Shown one piece after another: positions 24,070 to 35,221 of a DNA stretch of 64,000 bases. Location of the stretch: the NCBI GenBank assembly GCA_022414725.1, contig CM039462.1:176731810-176795809 (forward strand). Reading direction: 5' to 3'. Both the position numbers and the translations under genes were made by a program. A model generated the notes under the pieces. The model saw only the letters and a list, made by a program, of their open reading frames with translations, did no database searches and was not told where the DNA came from. This DNA is from Microglena sp. YARC. Its lineage: Eukaryota; Chlorophyta; Chlorophyceae; Chlamydomonadales; Chlamydomonadaceae. How positions within the stretch are numbered: the first letter of the stretch is position 1; every line of letters starts with the position of its first letter.

Positions 24070-25453
24070 AATTGTGGACTAACATGGTTACAACAGTGAT
24101 GTCCAAATACTTGGACCAATACCAAGTCCTCAGTGACTCCCAAGAGGGATTCAGACAGAACAGAAGCACCCATAGACAGCTCACCCACCTCCTACATGAC
24201 ATCGAGGATGCGGCCCACTCAAAAAGAGACCTGTTTGCTGCTACTTTGACTTCTCATCTGCCTTTAATATGGTGGACCATGACAAGCTGCTCCAAACTAT
24301 GTATGACCTTGGAATCCCGGTAGATGTCATTGAAACAGTGAAAGGAATTTACAACGGGGCTACTACCCACATGTACCTCAACAACACTCAAGGCAAACCA
24401 ATTCAAATCACAAGAGGCACCATCCAAGGTGACACCCTCTCCCCCCTACTCTTCATCATCTTCATCGAACCTCTCCTCAGATGGCTACAAGCCGGGGGCA
24501 GAGGATACACGCAAGGCATAACCTCAACATCCAATACTGACCAAGATAAAACAGGTAGCCTAGGATATGCTGATGACACCAGTGTGGTCACTAACACAGC
24601 AGACAACCTCAAGGTACAATGCCTTAAAGTGCAACAATTCAGTACTTGGTCTGGGATTCCTCTTAACGGGGGTAAATGCATGATCACTGGCATATTGCAT
24701 GGCTCCCACCCCAAGGATCCCACCAACCACAAGGCCCTAACCAAACTTCTCCACAACACCATCCTCATTAACGACTCATGGGCTACATACCTTCCCCCAA
24801 ATGAACCATACAAGTATCTAGGGGTGCCGGTTAGCCTCACCCTAAACTGGAGACCCCTCATGAAACAAGCCTTGGCCCTCATACATAGTAAAGGACACCA
24901 AATCCTCACCACTGCCAAACCAAAAGGCGCCACCCCTCTCCAATGTCTCAGACTCATCACCACGTGTATTAAGCCTGCCATCACCTACCCTATGACCGTA
25001 GCACCCTACAGCTACTCGGATATAGGCATCTTAGACAAGGCCTTATGGACCCTGGCTAAAAAATGCTGTGACCTACACCCCTCATTCCCAACTGCTAGTG
25101 TCTGCCTCCCCCTGGGACAGGCAGGATTGGGTATCCCCTCCCTAATGGTGGACTATGCTCAAATTACAGCAGCCCACCTCACTAGGTCCCTCAACGACAC
25201 GGGGAAACTAGGCAGGCTCACTACAGCCCTCCTCCACAAAGAAGCTACTATGCTCCAGGGTATGGATCCTCTTACCTTGCCCAGCCATACACTTCAGTAC
25301 TTTACCTTGGCCAGGCAAATGCACATCCTCAAAAGAGCCTCCATCCAAATCCATATGGAGGATGAAACCCTACTCAACCCCCTTCAAGACTCCCTCCCGG
25401 ACTTACCCCAACACACCATTCCCCCCAACCTTCTCAAAACCCTCATCCCCTAG
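24064..25453 (+). pseudogene. LINE 1: reverse transcriptase core
   Basis: From 24064 the RT continues (LSDSQEGFRQNRSTHRQL) and shifts frame once more near 24240, just before block A (FDFSSAFNMVDH). Then come block B (GTIQGDTLSPLLF) and the catalytic YADD in LGYADDTSVV (24566-24577), followed by the thumb region (KYLGVPVSLTLNW). All catalytic aspartates are kept. The frame ends in TAG at 25451-25453; the same frame continues with matching LINE 2 sequence after it, so this is a nonsense change and not the natural end. Confidence 0.85.
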
Positions 25454-27505
25454 GGCATTACTTCCCTAGCTGACAATGTGAGCCCTGATGGGACCACAAT
25501 CATCCCATCCAATACCCTCTCCCACACCTATGGCACCAGAGTCTCCACTAGGCATAAAGTTGCCCTCAACAGACTCAGCCTACACCTGTGCTCTCCACCC
25601 CCACCTGGAAGCCCACCTCAACCCTACTCCTGCCACAGCCCCCTGCCCTTGGCATCGAGGACCCTCCCCATACACCTACGCATTCCCCAACGGCACATTA
25701 CCAAGTTCTCCACATATACTATCAGCCACCACCTTAACAACTGGGACACCGCCCCCATACTGCCCCGACCCTTGACCCCCAGTGCCGGCATCCTTACCCC
25801 AACCACAACACAGCCCCCCACGCATAATATCGAGGAGATCCCTGCCTCCAATGCACACATGTGGTGGGCCAGAGAGTCCTATCTTCACCCCACCAAGTAT
25901 GCTCAAGCCTGGAGCACTGACCCCAAGATTGCTTGGACTGCCAGAATGCAATTCATCAGAAATGACACCCACAAATGTACTGACGCCTCCTACTATAAAC
26001 ACCACACCATTTGTAAGAACAGCTCCCCCGACGACCTGGTGCATGCTGTCTCTACCCCAGACCTTCTTGCTCCCCCAACCCCAGCCAAGCTCCTCCACCT
26101 CCTATATGGAAACCAACACAGCCTGACCCACCTCCTGGGCTTCAGAGCCCAAAAGAGGAAGGCTAACGAACCTCGAGAAACCCCCCATCACAGATATTGG
26201 AGGGTCCAGAAAGCCCCATGCACCATTCTCTGCCCCCATCTCCCTTGTTACATATCTGCTGGCCTCCCCGTGCATTCCCACACCTACTCCTCTGCCACCT
26301 CCATTGTGGTCACTTGGTCCCCCGTCCATCTCACAGAGGAACAAATTACCCTGCTGGTTGGCCCCACCAGATATCAGGAACTCCTCCATGCCTACAACAC
26401 TGAAACTACCCCCAAAGCCCCCTCCCCCTCCATTCCACCCAGACAAGACCTCCACCTCACTAACCTCCAACAACAAGGACAGTGGGCGGAGGGAGGAGAG
26501 AGTTTGATGCCAAATGGTATAGCGAACTCAGGCAAAACCTCATCATTAACACGGCAGACCACCACCCAGACTGGGATATCCACCCCCCCGGCAAATACCA
26601 CATACAGGCTGGTACACTGAATGACAGGTACCACCACCTCCCTCCCCAACTCAACAACGGAGACACCACCTACATCTACTCACCAACAGGCCAATGTGTC
26701 GGTCATATACCCTCTCCCAACTCCACCTCCTCCACCACAGATACCATACCACCAAGGCACACTCTCCCACCTCTGGACCCTCCACAGCACAGGAACCTTC
26801 GCTGGAGACGTAGCCACCCTCCTATCACAGCACAAAGACACTACCATCTCCCATGTCTCCCCTGCCATACACAAAGCTATGTCCACCCTGGGGATGACAA
26901 CGGACCTTGACACATCACCCCTCCTAATGAGTCCCCACCTCCCCATGGGCAACACCCCCACCCCCATTGGCCAACTATTTGGCTTAGGACCCCACTGCTA
27001 CACCCAACCTTGGTACGGGGGAAACACACACCTCACCAGCCAGAACCCTGAAGAGGCCCACAAGGCTGTTCGATGGGCACTAGGCAGTGCCATACATGCT
27101 CACACCCTTGATATTCCCGCGTGCACCATTCTCTTGGTCCCACACAAACCCACATATGCCCATAACGCCCTCCTAAATCACCCATGGGTTATGGAACTAG
27201 CCACTCTGCCTCCCAAGGCCAAACCCCTCACCCCCTCCCTAATCTGGACGGGGGGAAAACTCAACCCTGCCAAGAGACACAGAGGAACCTACAAACTCAT
27301 TGCCATCTCAAACCCAGCTGGCCATGCCAAGTACCTCCACAACCCACCCACCACATGGGCCCAAACCATGAGGGACATGGGGGCCACTTCCATCCCACGA
27401 CCAGGTCCCCCCCCCTCCCAACTGGGCCTTCCTACCACCCACCTACCCAAGGCACTTAGCTCCCTCCTTAAGACCTGGGCACAACAACCCACCCCATGCA
27501 GATAG
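25454..27505 (+). pseudogene. LINE 1: conserved middle region between RT and RNase H
   Basis: About 650 residues with no domain that I recognise, matching the same place in LINE 2. Shared landmarks are PAKLLHLLYGNQ, DLHLTNLQQQGQW, HPDWDI.PP, Y.PTG.C.GHIP, QLFG and A..A.RWAL.SA.HA. The reading frame shifts near 26490 and returns near 26720. Composition is Pro/Thr/His-rich. It could be a linker or a nucleic-acid-binding region; the sequence alone does not say. Confidence 0.7.
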
Positions 27506-27559
27506 ACCCCACACCCATAACACCCCCGTGCTCCCGTGCACACATGCTATCCTACAAGC

Positions 27560-28010
27560 ACCAGGCCTCGCTCTATACACAGATGGAAGTGCCATCATAG
27601 ACAAAGACGGCGTCCTCCGCCTAGGGGCAGGCGTATACTCCCCAGGGCCGCTTCACGTTGCCTCCGCATAGACCCTGGCGGACAGGGCATCACTGCCGAC
27701 ATCAATCGCGCCGAACTCGTGGCAATCCAACAAGCACTCATACACTCCGAAATAGATGAAGAACTCACCATCTACTCCGACAGCTTATGTTCCTTGCAGC
27801 TTATTAACCTGCACATTTACCATCCCAGCAGGACCCGGGAAAACAAACACCGTGACCTCCTGCAAGACATCGCCATCCACATTATCAACAGACACAACGC
27901 TGCTGCTACCACGCGCCTGCTTAAGGTCCGATCTCACTCAGGAATCATAGGGAATGACGAGGCAGACACGCTCGCGAAAGAAGCGACGACAGGATACAAT
28001 GTAATTGGCC
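27560..28010 (+). pseudogene. LINE 1: RNase H domain
   Basis: RNase H type I motifs in order: LYTDGS (catalytic Asp at 27582), RAELVAIQQAL (Glu), IYSDSLCSLQLI (Asp) and VRSHSGIIGNDEADTLAKEA (His and last Asp). The first motif is in another frame from the rest; a TAG follows HVASA near 27670. In the live element this would remove RNA from the cDNA hybrid. Confidence 0.85.
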
Positions 28011-28189
28011 AGTTAAAACAGGGGAACATGCGCACCTCAATATGCACTGGCCGTCTGTCCAGCCCCCCAAATCTATTAATGGGGACCAGCCCCCCCGGCA
28101 CCCGCCAACAATCTCACCAAGGGTATCAAGGCTAACCTCCCCACCCCCCTGCACACACCGGGCATGCCAACACCACGGGCATATACGCC

Positions 28190-28992
28190 TCCATGTGGGA
28201 GCAAGCCAACCCCTTCCTCCTCCCTCAGGCTAGTAATCGTTTCTGGCAATCCACCGACATGAAATGGTGGCAAAAAATACAAATCCACAAGGCTCCGTGG
28301 GGACGCTTATGGACTAGGAAATTGGCGTACAGATACAAACGCCCCTATGGTACTAGCACTAGCCCCCCTCTGATGATAACTGCCCTCTTTGTCGCAAAGC
28401 ACAGGACGGAGCTGGCCATATTCTTGCTGGGTGCAGCCACCCTGTCTTCAAAGGAATGTATATTAACAGACATAAGAAGGCGGTCCAACTCATCCAAAAG
28501 GCAGTAGCCAAAGGAGCTCTGGGGGCTCTCCCCATGTACATGGATGCAGGCACTTGTGAAGCGACCTCCGACATTCCCACAAGACCCCCAGCCACCCTCA
28601 AACCCCCTGATCTTCCCCAAGCCACATGGGATAAATACAGGCCTGATCTCCTCCTCATTGACGAGGAATCCAAACCAAGAAAAGCCTACCTAGTTGAACT
28701 GGGCTACTGCTCAGACACTAACCACCAAATTAAATTCCAGGAAAAGAGCGTTCAGCATAAGGAGCTCCAACGTATCCTTCAACAACAAGGATTCCTTGTA
28801 CACTACCTAGTCTTCACCATAGGTACCACTGGTACCATACCAATCCCAACTATTACCAATCTCTCCACCTTAGGGATCAGTCGCGAACACGTAGACAAAC
28901 TCATCTCTAAGCTGCACAGAGAATCTACCGCCTCCTGTACCAGCATTCTTGCCACACGTCGCATGAAGGAGTCCCTCCCGCCTGGAGGGTGA
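28190..28992 (+). pseudogene. LINE 1: CCHC zinc motif and RLE-like C-terminal domain
   Basis: After ASNRFWQS and WGRLWTRKLAYR comes a CCHC motif, C-x2-C-x8-H-x4-C (starts 28381), then NRHKKAVQLI. Next is RPDLLLID (Asp at 28645-28647) and, 16 residues later, the Glu of VELGYCSD (28696-28698). CCHC, an RH step and PD-x(n)-D/E in this order are the signature of the restriction-like endonuclease of R2/R4-type LINEs. The spacing here is slightly longer than the PD-x12-14-D that I remember for R2. The end (TVGTTGTIP-like motif) is strongly shared with LINE 2. A frameshift lies near 28375. Confidence 0.7.
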
Positions 28993-29087
28993 CACTTACT
29001 ATGGCTGCCATGGTGACTTTCCCCAGCTGCGGCGTACGGGAGGGTCCCCTTAACACCACGCCCCTCCAGGCGTTATCTATCCTATCC
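28993..29087 (+). other. LINE 1 3' UTR and tail
   Basis: Short 3' UTR after the stop at 28990. Its last ~45 bases (CGTACGGGAGGGT through CCTTAACACCACG to CCAGGCGTTATC) recur at the 3' end of the 197-bp insert at 53307-53503. The tail is a short CTATC repeat instead of poly(A). Confidence 0.75.
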
Positions 29088-29883
29088 TAAATGCGACGAG
29101 AACCGGAACACCCAGAGTACCAACCAAGGCCGAAGGGGGGTGGAAAGCAAAAGAGATGCTGGGTCACTGTGGTGTCGAACCCATCGATCATGTAAAGTGC
29201 AAATTGTGTAGCGGCACCCCTCTGCTGTCACTCACACACCCAATGGCTCCGCAACCCACAGTACAGCCATGATCTCAGCCGCCCCTTGTGGTTATGGTGC
29301 CAAAGTACGTGCATTTTCAGCAATTGTTACGGCGTATCCATTGCTGTTGGTCTTATGACCGTTGGGTATGTGTGGACAAGGTCAAATCATCGTCCTCAGT
29401 GCTATGGTGTCTTTGGTGGGGATTGTTGGTTAGGGCCCCCTTAGCCCCTTATGTGCCCAATTTCAAAACTGGGGGGAGGGGGTCTTCATTTCTTCAATCA
29501 TCACTAGTGTAGCAGTGTGCAGGGTTGGGAAGTACGCTATCCTACAATATCGTGTATCGTATGATATACCCCCTTGTTCTCATTCCGATATGCGAATACA
29601 AGTGGTACACGATAGCGTAGGCGTCCGAGATATTGTCCGATATCGTACGAGATGTTCGGGACTGAACCAATTCAAGATTCCCAGCCCATATTACTATGTG
29701 CATGTTACAGTCAGGGTTGTTCAGGACGCTGCGTCCTGCGTCGCATGTGCGACGTGGGGAGGGTCAGTTGCGTCGCAGACGCAACTTCAATGGGTAGGTT
29801 GCGTCGCAGGACGCAGGCTGTGGGGTCGGTTATGGGTTGGTTGCGAGTCGGTTGCATCTGAGGACGCAGGCTATGCTGGTTCG
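29088..29883 (+). repeat. tRNA-array unit, segment between LINE 1 and LTR element A
   Basis: Begins with the right 44-bp target-site copy and continues the array unit from AATGCGACGAGAACCGG without loss, to GGTTCG at 29883 where LTR element A is inserted. It contains the CA-poor variant of the microsatellite and the GCGTC palindrome block. No tRNA in this piece. Confidence 0.92.
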
Positions 29884-30229
29884 TATCAGCTTTAATACAC
29901 TCCGTGGAGTGGACAGAGATGAAAGCAGCGGAACAGACGCGCCAATCTATACACGGAGACGAGAATAACATTACAAAAGACTGGGGAACCATAAAGGGAC
30001 ACCAGCGGAGGAAAGGGGCGGTAGCCTGGAACCTGATCAGGGTACAGGCTAGACAGCGCGTGTCAGAAGAACCGATGACGCAGTCAACAGGAAGTCGTCA
30101 CAGTGTCATGAAGAATGACACAGTCTACGGGAAGCTGACACAGTACTGTCTAGACCGATAGTTCTAAGGAAGTACACAAGGAGTCACCAAGACATAAAAC
30201 AAGTGAGAGCACCGCCATTCATGCTGATA
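29884..30229 (-). repeat. LTR of element A (3' LTR)
   Basis: 346 bp, from TATCAGCTTTAATACAC to TTCATGCTGATA as written on +. Matches 38244-38589 with about three substitutions. The outer third is related to the LTRs of B, C and D. Confidence 0.9.
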
Positions 30230-32332
30230 CTCCACCTATGACGCAGGTGTCATACAATACTAGTACTCCACCTATGGCACTGGGGACATAGAACCATAAA
30301 CGGGTAGCAAACAAAAATTATTAAGGAACGGCGGAAAAACAGGAAACCAGAAGAAAGCCTTGTCTAAAATAAAAGGATGAGAAAGGATGAACCAAAAACC
30401 ACTGTAGTACTCCGAAAATGTAGCAGCAAAAAACTTGGGTCATACCGAGCTGAGCTGAGACCAAAATGGAAATGTAACCATCCATGGTAAGCGCAAAAAT
30501 ACTATTCATCCAGAATAGTAGGCACCAAACCAGAAAATCACAGGGAGGCCAAACAGAAATCAATCCTAATACCAAAGGAAGGGGAACAACGGTGACTGAA
30601 AGAACCGAGAACTTAACCTAAAGAGAAGACTGAAAACAAATCGTGTGAGAGCAGCACACGAGAGAATCAAAGCCTAAAGGACGCAGACAAGAGGACGCAG
30701 ACAAGGGGACACTAAAGTCTACTATGGAAATAGAAAGTCGATGGAAAAATCCACTACCTTAAAAACTATTCTTAGCATAGAATTCATGACTAGGTTGGGA
30801 TGAAAAAAACACGATGAACTGGTTTCTTACTCAAAGATGGAAGTAAGAAAATTTATGAAAGTTAATTATCATAAATCCCCAGCTACGGCACTAACCAAAA
30901 ACAGTCTAGGAGGTGGGTATAGCACCGCAAAGAACTTGTACACTCAAGACAAACCAAGCGCCTAACCACAAGCAAACTAATCCTGCAGCAACTGAAAAAA
31001 TCCAAAGGATGCGAAGTTAAATTTCAAGAAATTTGTAACCAACAAAGGAAACACAGTTCAATGATCAATAGAAGGTAAGATGTACAACCATAGTACATAA
31101 AACTTATTGTCCACTTGAAAAATAGGAAACGCAGAAAAAAGGACTTCAAAGAATTTACTGCAAAGGAAGGAATGAAAGGGCGCTTGAAATACACTTGGAA
31201 GAACAAGAAAGAGGTCAGCGGCGGTACATCTGCAAGTACAACTGCAAGTACATCTGCAAGTACAACTGCAAGATAACCCAGCCCACCAAATTACAGTAAA
31301 ATCCAAAGGGAAATAACTACTACACTCCACAAAAAGTTAAAATCACTTGAGGGGCTGGTGATCTAAAAACAGTGTGGAGTAAAAAGAAATAGCTAATCCA
31401 TGATGAGCTCCACCGAATGAACCATCTGCCTATGGAACTAAGAGTCAGAAACCATCAAGACGCTATAACGGTGGTCTGAATTAATTACCACCTTCCACCA
31501 AAACCAAGAAAGACAGCCGAAAAGAAGCTGCCTAAACAAAGCGTCGTAACGCTCCACCAATCTAGACTACCCTATAAGTCAGTCTAGGAGGTGCTGAGGA
31601 ATAGGCACCCACACATAGGGCCATGTTAACCTACGTCTGAGAACCATCAGCACCATCAATTTGACAGCCCCAAGGGGGCTAGCAGGTAGTACAACCCCCA
31701 GGACAGGCTGAGCACTGCCTGCAGGGTCGGCATTCTTTGCCTCTAAATCAATAAATCCTGGGTTGACTGTAACACCCCAGCCATACGCAGTATCAGAGCC
31801 AGACTAGTGTTCAAGATCATCACTCACTCCACGTGACGGCTAAATCATCGCAATGCCTTGTCCGGTATAAACCACCAGGGACGACAGGAGGCGAAGGGAT
31901 CAACAACGCCTGAAGCCATCCGAACAGGTGGACGGGGGGTGGCGACTATTAGACAGTGGACCTATATCAGGCACCACTATGACCTGAGGCTGTCCTAATC
32001 CTAGAGCTTCGCCGACGGAATGTGGCGCAGAGGAGGGCCTGGCGACCCCCTGAGATTCGGCTAAATTAAAATTCGGAAATACAACTCCCACCCGCCCTAA
32101 AACTTCACACACAATACAGCATGATCAGTCCCTGACCTGGGATGCAATCTGGATACACCCCACCCAGGACAGCCATCAACAATTGGGGTTGCTAAAGGGC
32201 TTAGGGAATTACCGGCTACACTAACATATCACCGTTTGATGACAGGAGGGATGCAAGCGGGCACGGGGACCCATACTAATGGGAGAGCCCAGGAAGACAG
32301 TCTAGACTTAACTGGATATAGAGAGTACATCA
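30230..32332 (-). other. Element A internal 3' region without coding potential
   Basis: About 2.1 kb of internal DNA between the integrase remnant and the 3' LTR. It has no RT or RNase H. It contains tandem GCAAGTACAACT-type 12-18-bp repeats (31225-31272) and a hydrophobic 84-codon frame (30321-30575 minus) that is identical in element B; I do not think it is a gene. Much of the stretch recurs, inverted, in element B (about 34860-36729) and in C. Confidence 0.75.
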
Positions 32333-32737
32333 CTACTCTCTACTACCTGGCGCAACATCGGAAACCCCAATATAATAAACCTTACTCTCCAGGGAATACC
32401 CAACCAGTCTACCAAATAACGCCCTTTCGACTAGCTTGTTACGCAATATCCCATTTACTTCAAACGAGCAATGGCAACTATACACTCGTAACAACGACAC
32501 ATCAGGTAGAACCCCAAAGAACAACTCGTATAGAGTCTTGTCACCCTGATTGGGCAGCCGGTTACGTAGGTAACAAGCACTGAGGAAAGCATAGGGCCAG
32601 AAAGACTTAGCTAGCCTAGACTCCAAGTGGATACTCCTAGCTATGTTCTGCAAGACCCCATTGTACCACTCCACAGTCGCGTTCTGCTGAGCAGTGTATA
32701 CCATCAATAATTCATGCACAGCACCAACCGATTTCAA
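32333..32737 (-). pseudogene. Element A: Ty1/copia integrase C-terminal fragment
   Basis: A 134-codon frame with TAQQNATVEWYNGVLQNIAR, then LAKSFWPYAFLSACYLRNRLP and LYELFFGVLPDVSLLRVYSC. This is the well-known end of the copia integrase core and the following conserved region (canonical NG..ER.N..L...AR, then the A.YL.NR.P and P.ELWFG..P..SHLRVFGC patterns). Integrase joins the cDNA to the target. Upstream catalytic residues are missing: the frame meets the element B insertion site region at 32769, and RT should follow but does not. Confidence 0.8.
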
Positions 32738-32769
32738 CCACTACTCGATACCACTTAACTAAAAATTCC

Positions 32770-33067
32770 TATCAGCATGAATAGCGGTGCTCTCGCTTGT
32801 TTTATGTCTTGGTGACTCCTTGTGTACTCCCTTAGAACTATCGGTCCTGACAGTACTATGTCAGCTTCCTGTTGACTGCGTCATCGGTTCTTCTAACACG
32901 CGCTGTCTAGCCTGTACCCTGATCAGGTTCCGGGCTACCGCCCCCTTTCCTCCACTGGTGCCCCTTAATGGGTCTCCTGTGCTTGTAACTTATTCTCGTC
33001 TCCGCATTTATAGATTGGCGTGCTGCACACACAAAGTCCACTCTCCGGAGTGTTATCCAAGCTGATA
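32770..33067 (+). repeat. 5' LTR of element B
   Basis: 298 bp, TATCAGCATGAATAGCGG to TATCCAAGCTGATA. Matches 36730-37027 except two substitutions (ACTATCGG/GCTATCGG, CCGGGC/CCAGGC). Confidence 0.93.
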
Positions 33068-34400
33068 GGTTATACGGCCCTTCATTTACTACCACTGCTT
33101 TGCGATGCAACTTCCGCGAGGACCTCCCGCCATTTTGAGAAACTCCATGACATGGATGGTCTTTCCTGGACGCGCGGGATGCGCAGTATCATTCTCAGCG
33201 ATGGCTGCGACCAATCCTTCCAACGGAGGAACGGCTCCTCTTGATGATTGGCTAGACGTTTGCGCACCAGCTGCCTCTGCTAGCGGTCATGAGAGTCCTT
33301 CCACCATCGTGGAAGTAACCCCCCCGGTCATTCCTCCATCTTCTCTTCCTTTTCCTCCCCTGCCGTCTGTCGCCTCCTCCCGTCTGTCGTAGATGACTGT
33401 GACGTGCAGACTCAAGTCGGCGACTAGCCTGGACATCGGTGGAGATACCCAGTCTTCGTCTGCTCGCGTCCTTGACGTCGCTAACCTTTCTCCGGTGTTT
33501 GAGGTTCTGCCTGCATACCGGAGGTTGCCAAGCCGACCAAGCTGATGTCTACGTCGTCTTTGCCCCCTTTGCTCTGCCCAGCCGACGGTCGGCTACTGGC
33601 ATGAGCTTGCGCTCTAGTGGCTCTGTGCTCCTTCTGGAGAATTTTTTCGATCAAGCTGGCGGATCGCCGGCACTGCCGTAGGGTTCGCCAGAGGAGGACG
33701 ACCTACGCGTCTGGACCTGGAGATTCTGGAGGTGGTAGGAAGCAGGGGGGTATGGTCAGCACCACTACGGGTGCTGCTCCCTCTACCCCCCAACCGGGTG
33801 AGTCGAGCGATAGAGGGGGGGACTTGGGATTGACTGATCATCGACGGCGGGATATTAGGACCTTTACATGCCTCGGCTATGCTCTTCGCATCCTAGCGAT
33901 AAATGTTCGAATTCTGCCCTTGCGATTTGCGATTTTCTGCCATTGGTGCGATTTTCTGCACCAGGTGTGACTTGTTGCACTGTCATTCTCGTCTCCTTTT
34001 TCCCATACCTCAAATCTCGACTTCGACCTAACGCTTCCCCACCTTCTGTGATCCCAGGTCTCGCAGCGCAGTGGACGCCGTCCTGGCCGCTGGACTAGGG
34101 CCGTGGAGGATCTTTGGCATGATATCTTGGTGGATATTTTTCTCTCTTAGGCTCCTTGTGACCCCTGGGTGCGTTCCGTGGTTCGTCAGAGGTTACTACT
34201 TTGTCTTCCCGTGCCCCTGGTTCCCCCCTTAGGTGTATGCCTTAGCTACGTGAGTTTGGGTTCAAGTGTTTGAGTTCTGATAGGGCTTAGGAATTTTTAG
34301 TTAAGTGGTATAGAGGCATGGTTGATCTCGATTAGTTGGGGCATGCATGAGTTGTTGATGATGACACTGCTCAGCATGGTGCTAGTGTGTTATCTGTGCA
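33068..34400 (+). pseudogene. Element B: gag-like remnants
   Basis: After the primer site lie short frames that recur in A and C: one with ATNPSNGGTAPLDDWLDVCAP at about 33200-33390, and one with basic stretches LADRRHCRRVRQRRTTYASG at about 33650-33720. By position they are leftovers of gag, but no gag domain or zinc knuckle is visible, and frames are broken by stops and shifts. I would not call a protein. Confidence 0.5.
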
Positions 34401-35221
34401 ATCGCGTGTTCATCTAGGGAGACAAGACTCCTTCGGAGCTTTTCTTTGGGGTTGCACCTGATGTGTCGTTGTTGCGTTTGTTTGGTTGCCCTTGCTATGT
34501 AATCTTAGTATTGGGCAGTCACGCAACAAGCTAGTTAGAAAGGCATTATTTGGTAGACTGGTTGGGTATTCCCTGGTGAGTAAGGGTTATTATATTTGGG
34601 TTTCCAATGTTGCGCCAGTTAGTAGTGAGTAGTGATGTACTCTCTATCTCCAGTTCAGTTCTAAACTGTCTTCCTGGGTTCTCCCTTTAGTATGGGTCCC
34701 CGTGCCCGCTTGCATCCCTCCTGTCATCAAACGGTGATATGTTATGTGTTACCGGTAATTCCCTACGCCCTTTAACAACCCCAATTGTTGTTGGCTGGCC
34801 TGGCTGGATGTATCATTGTTGCATTCTAGTCCAGGGCCTGATCTTGCTGTATTGTGTGTGAAGTTTTAGGGCGGGGGGAGTTGGATATCCAACTATAATC
34901 TTAGCCGAATCTCAGGGGGTCGCCAGGCCCTCCTCTGTGCCACGTTTTAGCGGTGAAGCTTTAGGATTTAGACAGCCTTCGATCATAGTGGTACCTGGAT
35001 CAGGTCCATTGACTAATAGTCGCCAACCTCCGACCACCTCGGATGGCTCGCGGGTGTCGATAATTCCGACGCCTCCTGTCGTCCCTGGTGGATTACTCGG
35101 GTCAAGCCCATGTGATGATGTAGCCGTTGCCGAATGGGTAAGTGATGATCTTGAACACTGGTCTAGCTTGATACTGCGTATGGCTGGGGTGTTACAGTCA
35201 ACCCAGGATTCATTGTTTTAG
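34400..35221 (+). pseudogene. Element B: integrase tail and linker remnants
   Basis: GDKTPSELFFGVAPDVSLLR followed by FGCPCYV at about 34419-34505 is the copia integrase end, followed by stops. A 94-codon frame at 34937-35220 (SGEALGFRQPSIIVVP to LILRMAGVLQS) is shared with C and, in part, A (31900-32112 minus); it corresponds to the linker before RT in copia elements. It ends without any RT. Confidence 0.65.

Larger units (their letters stand above)
22690..29087 (+). mobile_element. LINE 1: 5'-truncated APE/RT/RNase H/RLE-type non-LTR retrotransposon
   Basis: A 6398-bp insertion flanked by a 44-bp target-site duplication. It starts inside the APE endonuclease and runs through RT, a ~600-residue middle region, RNase H, a CCHC zinc motif and a restriction-like-endonuclease-type C-terminus to a short 3' UTR ending in a (CTATC)-type tail. 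This order, with both an APE and an RLE-like domain, matches what is described for Dualen/RandI elements of Chlamydomonas (from memory). The domains are spread over at least three frames plus one in-frame TAG, so the copy is dead. It shares domain order and moderate protein similarity with LINE 2 (45912-60087), but their 3' UTRs do not match: two subfamilies. Confidence 0.85.

Noticed and set aside
25488..28288. Many secondary frames on both strands inside LINE 1
   Set aside because: They shadow the conserved RT, middle region and RNase H reading and do not align with LINE 2 in those frames.
30321..30575. 84-codon hydrophobic frame, identical in A and B, as a membrane protein gene of the LTR elements
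   Set aside because: Identity reflects recent common origin of the whole 3' region; truncated by one base change in C (39297-39509); located where copia elements have no gene.
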